From Sporosarcina sp. BP05 (lineage in GTDB: Bacteria; Bacillota; Bacilli; Bacillales_A; Planococcaceae), in the NCBI RefSeq assembly GCF_014282005.1, contig NZ_JACFTD010000002.1:1-64000 (forward strand): 64,000 bases of DNA, read 5' to 3'. The translations under genes were made by a program, and so were the position numbers. The notes below the pieces were generated by a model. That model saw only the letters and a program-made list of their open reading frames with translations, made no database searches and was not told the DNA's origin. Shown one piece after another: positions 60,498-64,000 of this stretch; within the stretch, counting starts at the first letter, position 1, and each line of letters opens with the position of its first letter.

Positions 60498-61604
60498 ATG
60501 CTTAAGAAATTCAAGGGGTTAACATTTTTGGCAATCTTAATGGTGTTCGCACTCGTAGCCGCTGGATGTAACAATGATGGAGGTAGTTCGGTTGATGTAG
60601 GAATTGTATTACCGACGAAGGATGAACCTCGATGGGTACAGGATGAGCAACGTTTCAAGGATGCATTAGCAGATTCAGATTATTCAACGGAAATACTATT
60701 TAGTCAGGGGTCTTCAGCGAAAGAGAAAGAAAACGTAGAGGCATTATTAAATAAAGGCATCAAAGTATTAATTATCACACCTCATGATGGTGCGGCTGCT
60801 GCATCTGCTGTAGAAGCGGCGAAAAAAGAAGGTGTAACTGTTATTGCATATGACCGTTTAATTACAGATACAGATGCAGTGGATTATTATGTAACATTCG
60901 ATAGTTTAGCAGTAGGTGCTGCACAAGCACAGTATTTAGTAGACAATACACAGGGGTCTGACGTTCCACTTTACCTTTACGCTGGAGCGGCTTCAGATAA
61001 CAACGCATTCTTATTCTTCGAGGGAGCTTGGAAAGTGCTTCAACCTAAAATTGCAGATGGTACCTTTAAAGTTGCCAACTCAAGTGAAGCAGAGGCATTA
61101 AAAGGTTCATCGGATCTTTCGCGTGACCAATTAGGGAAAATTATTGGTCAAATTACAACGAACTGGGATGCAAACGAAGCGAAAAACAAAGTGCAAACAC
61201 ACTTAACAGCTGCGAGCGACGACCTAAAAGGTGATGTTGCAGTTCTAGCTCCGAATGATGGAACAGCTCGGTCAATCGCAGACGTATTTGCCTCTGACAG
61301 TGCAATTTCAAACTACTTTGTGACAGGGCAAGATGCAGAGAAAGCATCTATCCAATACATCATCGACGAAAAACAATCGATGACGGTGTTCAAAGACGTT
61401 CGTTCTTTGGTAAAAGATGCGATGGGAATGGCAGTTGAAATCTTAGATGGCAATACACCAGAAACTACAGGTTCTTATGATAATGGTTCAATTGAAGTTA
61501 AAGCGAAACAAACGAACGTCATCGTGGTGAATAAAGACAACGTGAAATCCGAGCTAATTGATTCTGAATACTACGAGGCAAGTGAATTCACAGGCTTAAA
61601 GTAA
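60498..61604 (+). CDS. Sugar ABC transporter substrate-binding lipoprotein (ChvE/XylF type)
   Basis: A 368-residue periplasmic-binding-protein-like I lipoprotein. The lipobox is VAAGC with Cys24. The mature part reads VDVGIVLPTKDEPRW, ISPHDG-type loop as IITPHDGAAAA, and VIAYDRLITDTDAVDYYVTFDS, as in ChvE and multiple-sugar-binding proteins. Likely ligands are aldoses such as xylose, arabinose, galactose or glucose. It is encoded first, with the ATPase and permease following, and is under a cre box. Confidence 0.88.
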   Translation: MLKKFKGLTFLAILMVFALVAAGCNNDGGSSVDVGIVLPTKDEPRWVQDEQRFKDALADSDYSTEILFSQGSSAKEKENVEALLNKGIKVLIITPHDGAAAASAVEAAKKEGVTVIAYDRLITDTDAVDYYVTFDSLAVGAAQAQYLVDNTQGSDVPLYLYAGAASDNNAFLFFEGAWKVLQPKIADGTFKVANSSEAEALKGSSDLSRDQLGKIIGQITTNWDANEAKNKVQTHLTAASDDLKGDVAVLAPNDGTARSIADVFASDSAISNYFVTGQDAEKASIQYIIDEKQSMTVFKDVRSLVKDAMGMAVEILDGNTPETTGSYDNGSIEVKAKQTNVIVVNKDNVKSELIDSEYYEASEFTGLK

Positions 61605-61693
61605 ACGTTTCACATTGGGAAAGGAAAAGTAGTGATAGTGTAATCTATCACTATTTCTCCATTTCTATTTTGTTGGGTTAGGGAGGCGATGGA

Positions 61694-63214
61694 ATGAGCG
61701 ACTATATTTTAGAGATGAATGATATATCTAAAGAGTTTCCGGGAGTCAAGGCCCTATCGAACGTGAATTTCAAGGTGAGAAAAGGAGAGATTCATTGTTT
61801 GGTCGGTGAGAATGGTGCAGGAAAATCGACGCTGATGAAGGTATTGAGTGGAGTCTATCCATATGGCACATACGATGGAGATATCGTATTTGAAGATCAA
61901 GTTCAACAGTTCAAAGAGATTAGCGACAGTGTGAAAGCTGGAATTGGCATCATTTATCAAGAGTTGGCACTTTTTCCTGATTTGGCTGTCTATGAAAATA
62001 TATTTGCTGGCAACGAAGTGAAGAAAGGTCCTTTCGTTGATTGGAATCAAACGATCGTTCAAGCAACGCAAATACTGAAAAAAGTAAAGCTGAAAGTGAC
62101 ACCGGAAACACTGATCAGGGAATTAAGTGTAGGAAAACAACAGCTAGTTGAAATTGCCAAAGCATTAAGTAAAGATGTGAATTTGCTTATTTTAGATGAG
62201 CCGACAGCAGCACTGAATGAAGATGATAGTGAAAATCTATTAAAACTCCTAAAGGAACTAAAAAGCCAAGGGATTAGCTGCATTATGATTTCCCATAAGC
62301 TGAAGGAAGTTATCGAGATAGCGGATAAAGTAACGATTTTACGGGACGGAAAGACGATTTGTACGCTAGATGCAAGTAAAGGGGAAGTAGCGGAAAATGT
62401 CATTATCAAAAACATGGTAGGGCGTGAAATTGAAGACATTTACCCAAAACATCCAGATAAGAAAATTGGGGATACGGTCCTTAAGTTGGCTAATTGGTCT
62501 GCGTATGACACGCAATTAGGAAGAAATGTTGTGAAAAACATCGATCTTCACGTGAAAAAAGGCGAAATTATTGGTATCGCCGGTCTGATGGGGTCCGGTC
62601 GTACAGAGCTTGCCCTTAGCATTTTTGGGAATCCGAAAAACTATAAACTACATGGGAATCTGGAAATTCAAGGGGAACCAAAAGTGCTGAAGCATACAAG
62701 TGATGCGATTAAGGCTGGTATTGCGTATGTGACAGAGGATCGAAAAGGAGACGGATTATTTTTATTGCAGGATATTAAGAGCAATGTCTCGGCAGCACAT
62801 CTAAAAGGTATTTCGACGAAGGGTATTCTCAATTTAAATGAAGAAGTGAAGGTCGGAAAAGAGTACAAAGACTCGTTGTATATTAAAGCGAGTTCACTAG
62901 AGCAAATAGTTGGCAAACTGAGTGGTGGAAATCAGCAAAAAGTATCGCTCGGGAAATGGTTGTTTACTGGACCTAAGATCTTGATTTTAGATGAACCAAC
63001 AAGAGGAATTGATGTTGGGGCGAAATTTGAAATTTATACGATTATGAATCAGCTGATTGACGAAGGTATGAGTATTATTATGATTTCCTCTGAACTTGGT
63101 GAGGTACTAGGGATGAGTGATCGTATCTATGTTATGGCAAACGGTGCCATCAAAGGAGAATTGACGATGAAGGAAGCGACACAAGAAACAATTATGGAAC
63201 TTGCGACGCAATAG
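61694..63214 (+). CDS. Sugar ABC transporter ATPase with two nucleotide domains (GguA/XylG type)
   Basis: A 506-residue double ATPase. The first domain has GENGAGKST, LSVGKQQLVEIAKAL and LLILDEPTAAL. The second has a degenerate Walker A (GLMGSGRTEL), then LSGGNQQKVSLGKWL and ILILDEPTRGIDVGAKFEIY, the standard layout of monosaccharide importers of the RbsA/MglA/XylG class. It starts at ATG 61694 after GGGAGGCG and precedes the permease gene by 11 nt. Confidence 0.92.
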   Translation: MSDYILEMNDISKEFPGVKALSNVNFKVRKGEIHCLVGENGAGKSTLMKVLSGVYPYGTYDGDIVFEDQVQQFKEISDSVKAGIGIIYQELALFPDLAVYENIFAGNEVKKGPFVDWNQTIVQATQILKKVKLKVTPETLIRELSVGKQQLVEIAKALSKDVNLLILDEPTAALNEDDSENLLKLLKELKSQGISCIMISHKLKEVIEIADKVTILRDGKTICTLDASKGEVAENVIIKNMVGREIEDIYPKHPDKKIGDTVLKLANWSAYDTQLGRNVVKNIDLHVKKGEIIGIAGLMGSGRTELALSIFGNPKNYKLHGNLEIQGEPKVLKHTSDAIKAGIAYVTEDRKGDGLFLLQDIKSNVSAAHLKGISTKGILNLNEEVKVGKEYKDSLYIKASSLEQIVGKLSGGNQQKVSLGKWLFTGPKILILDEPTRGIDVGAKFEIYTIMNQLIDEGMSIIMISSELGEVLGMSDRIYVMANGAIKGELTMKEATQETIMELATQ

Positions 63215-63225
63215 GGGGGATAAAG

Positions 63226-64000
63226 ATGGAATTTTATAAAGAAACTAAAGCGCTCGTCAAAGCCAATATTCGAGATTACGGGATGTATATTGCGTTAATC
63301 GTTATTTTGTTAACATTTACGATTATGACGAACGGCTTGTTTATGTCGTCTCGAAACATTAGTAACTTACTAGATTCTGCCGGTTATATTGCGGTTTTGG
63401 CAGTTGGGATGACCCTAGTTATCGTCATTCGTCATATTGACTTATCGGTTGGCTTTTTAGCGGGATTTTTAGGTGCAATTACAGCTATTTTCTTGACACA
63501 AATGGGCATATCGGTATGGATCACTATTCCAGTAATTTTACTATTAGGTGCCATTATTGGATTATTTAACGGGATATTAGTAGCTAAAATTGGAATTCCA
63601 TCATTTGTTGCTACGTTGGCAGGGATGTTGATTTTCCGCGGTGCGCTCCTTCAGGTCACAGAAAAAACGGGAACGATTATTGTTAGGGATGAACAATTCA
63701 ATGCGATTGGAAATGGATTTATTCCATCGATTATGCAAATTAATGGCTTGCATCTACTGACGTTATTAGTAGGATTCGTCGGAGTTCTATTTTATATTTA
63801 CAATGAAATCTCCAATCGTCGCAACAAATTGACGTATGGCTTTGATGTAATGTCTAAGGGAATCTTTAGCGTAAAGCTTGTTTTAATATCAGCAATTATT
63901 GCTTACATTACTTGGATTTTAGCTGGCTATAACGGATTTTCTTGGACGGTTGTCATTATAATAATCGTTGTCCTAATTTATCACTTCTTAACGACTAAAA
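63226..64000 (+). CDS. Sugar ABC transporter permease (GguB/XylH type), cut by the window end
   Basis: An open frame from ATG 63226, after GGGGGGA, to the last base; at least 258 residues are visible. It has several membrane helices and the family segments AVLAVGMTLVIVIRHIDLSVG and FNGILVAKIGIPSFVATLAGMLIFRG, seen in RbsC/XylH/GguB permeases. The cytoplasmic loop with SNRRNKLTYG fits the longer XylH/GguB branch. It completes the importer. Confidence 0.9.
   Translation, partial: MEFYKETKALVKANIRDYGMYIALIVILLTFTIMTNGLFMSSRNISNLLDSAGYIAVLAVGMTLVIVIRHIDLSVGFLAGFLGAITAIFLTQMGISVWITIPVILLLGAIIGLFNGILVAKIGIPSFVATLAGMLIFRGALLQVTEKTGTIIVRDEQFNAIGNGFIPSIMQINGLHLLTLLVGFVGVLFYIYNEISNRRNKLTYGFDVMSKGIFSVKLVLISAIIAYITWILAGYNGFSWTVVIIIIVVLIYHFLTTK

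Noticed and set aside
1..64000. CRISPR arrays, tRNA, rRNA, prophage or plasmid replication genes
   Set aside because: I found no regularly spaced repeats, no tRNA-like cloverleaf with CCA, and no replication or phage structural genes.

Overview
The window looks like chromosomal DNA of a low-GC, Gram-positive, spore-former-type bacterium of the Bacillales. The Planococcaceae/Sporosarcina group is my inference. It rests on AAAGGAGG-type ribosome sites with ATG/GTG/TTG starts, TTGACA/TATAAT promoters, CcpA-type cre boxes, lipoprotein binding proteins, S-layer homology domains, a YesL-like protein, a HemAT-like sensor and a YibE/F pair. I see no rRNA, tRNA or CRISPR array. All functions are read from sequence and memory; nothing was searched.

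1-1,100 holds two decayed genes: a PD-(D/E)XK endonuclease broken by nonsense codons only, and an M20 peptidase tail. 1,174-24,952 is a large carbohydrate-use island. It has a YesL-like protein, a binding-protein sugar ABC importer with a cre box and an intercistronic hairpin, and a divergent regulator that fuses a degenerate nucleotide-cyclase-like domain to a winged helix. A long run of catabolic genes follows: three Gfo/Idh/MocA dehydrogenases plus a Rossmann-less relative (a fourth dehydrogenase sits at the end of the importer operon), an epimerase-like SDR, a DHDPS-like aldolase, a zinc-less MDR dehydrogenase, a TIM-barrel isomerase, two FAD oxidoreductases, a GH67/DUF4838-like protein and an SLH-anchored beta-propeller surface protein. 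The set suggests oxidative breakdown of an unusual glycoside. An IS3-family (IS150-like) element sits directly behind the surface protein gene.

26,700-41,900 is mixed: a small basic protein, a possible structured RNA, a thiolase, a MoxR/VWA pair (RavA-ViaA type), a YibE/F pair, a PNPOx-like protein, a MerR/B12-fold regulator next to an EAL protein and a globin-coupled chemoreceptor with shared TTGTACAA-like operator motifs, an FtsX/ATPase export pair and a decayed FakA-like gene.

41,960-55,510 is the most striking region. A TetR regulator lies among genes for an ADP-forming acyl-CoA synthetase-family protein (DddX-like), a BCCT transporter, two enoyl-CoA hydratases, an AcuI-type acryloyl-CoA reductase, an iron alcohol dehydrogenase, a CoA-acylating semialdehyde dehydrogenase and a 3-hydroxyacyl-CoA hydrolase. 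Together they make a complete route from dimethylsulfoniopropionate (DMSP) or a similar compound through acryloyl-CoA to acetyl-CoA and propionyl-CoA. Four promoters in the cluster carry variants of one palindrome, TTGAC(C/T)GGTCAA, at or beside the -35 box, so it reads as one TetR regulon.

55,500-64,000 holds gene remnants, a photolyase, a DUF1456 protein, an ABC-F ATPase, and a second cre-controlled sugar ABC importer (ChvE/GguAB type) whose permease runs off the window end.
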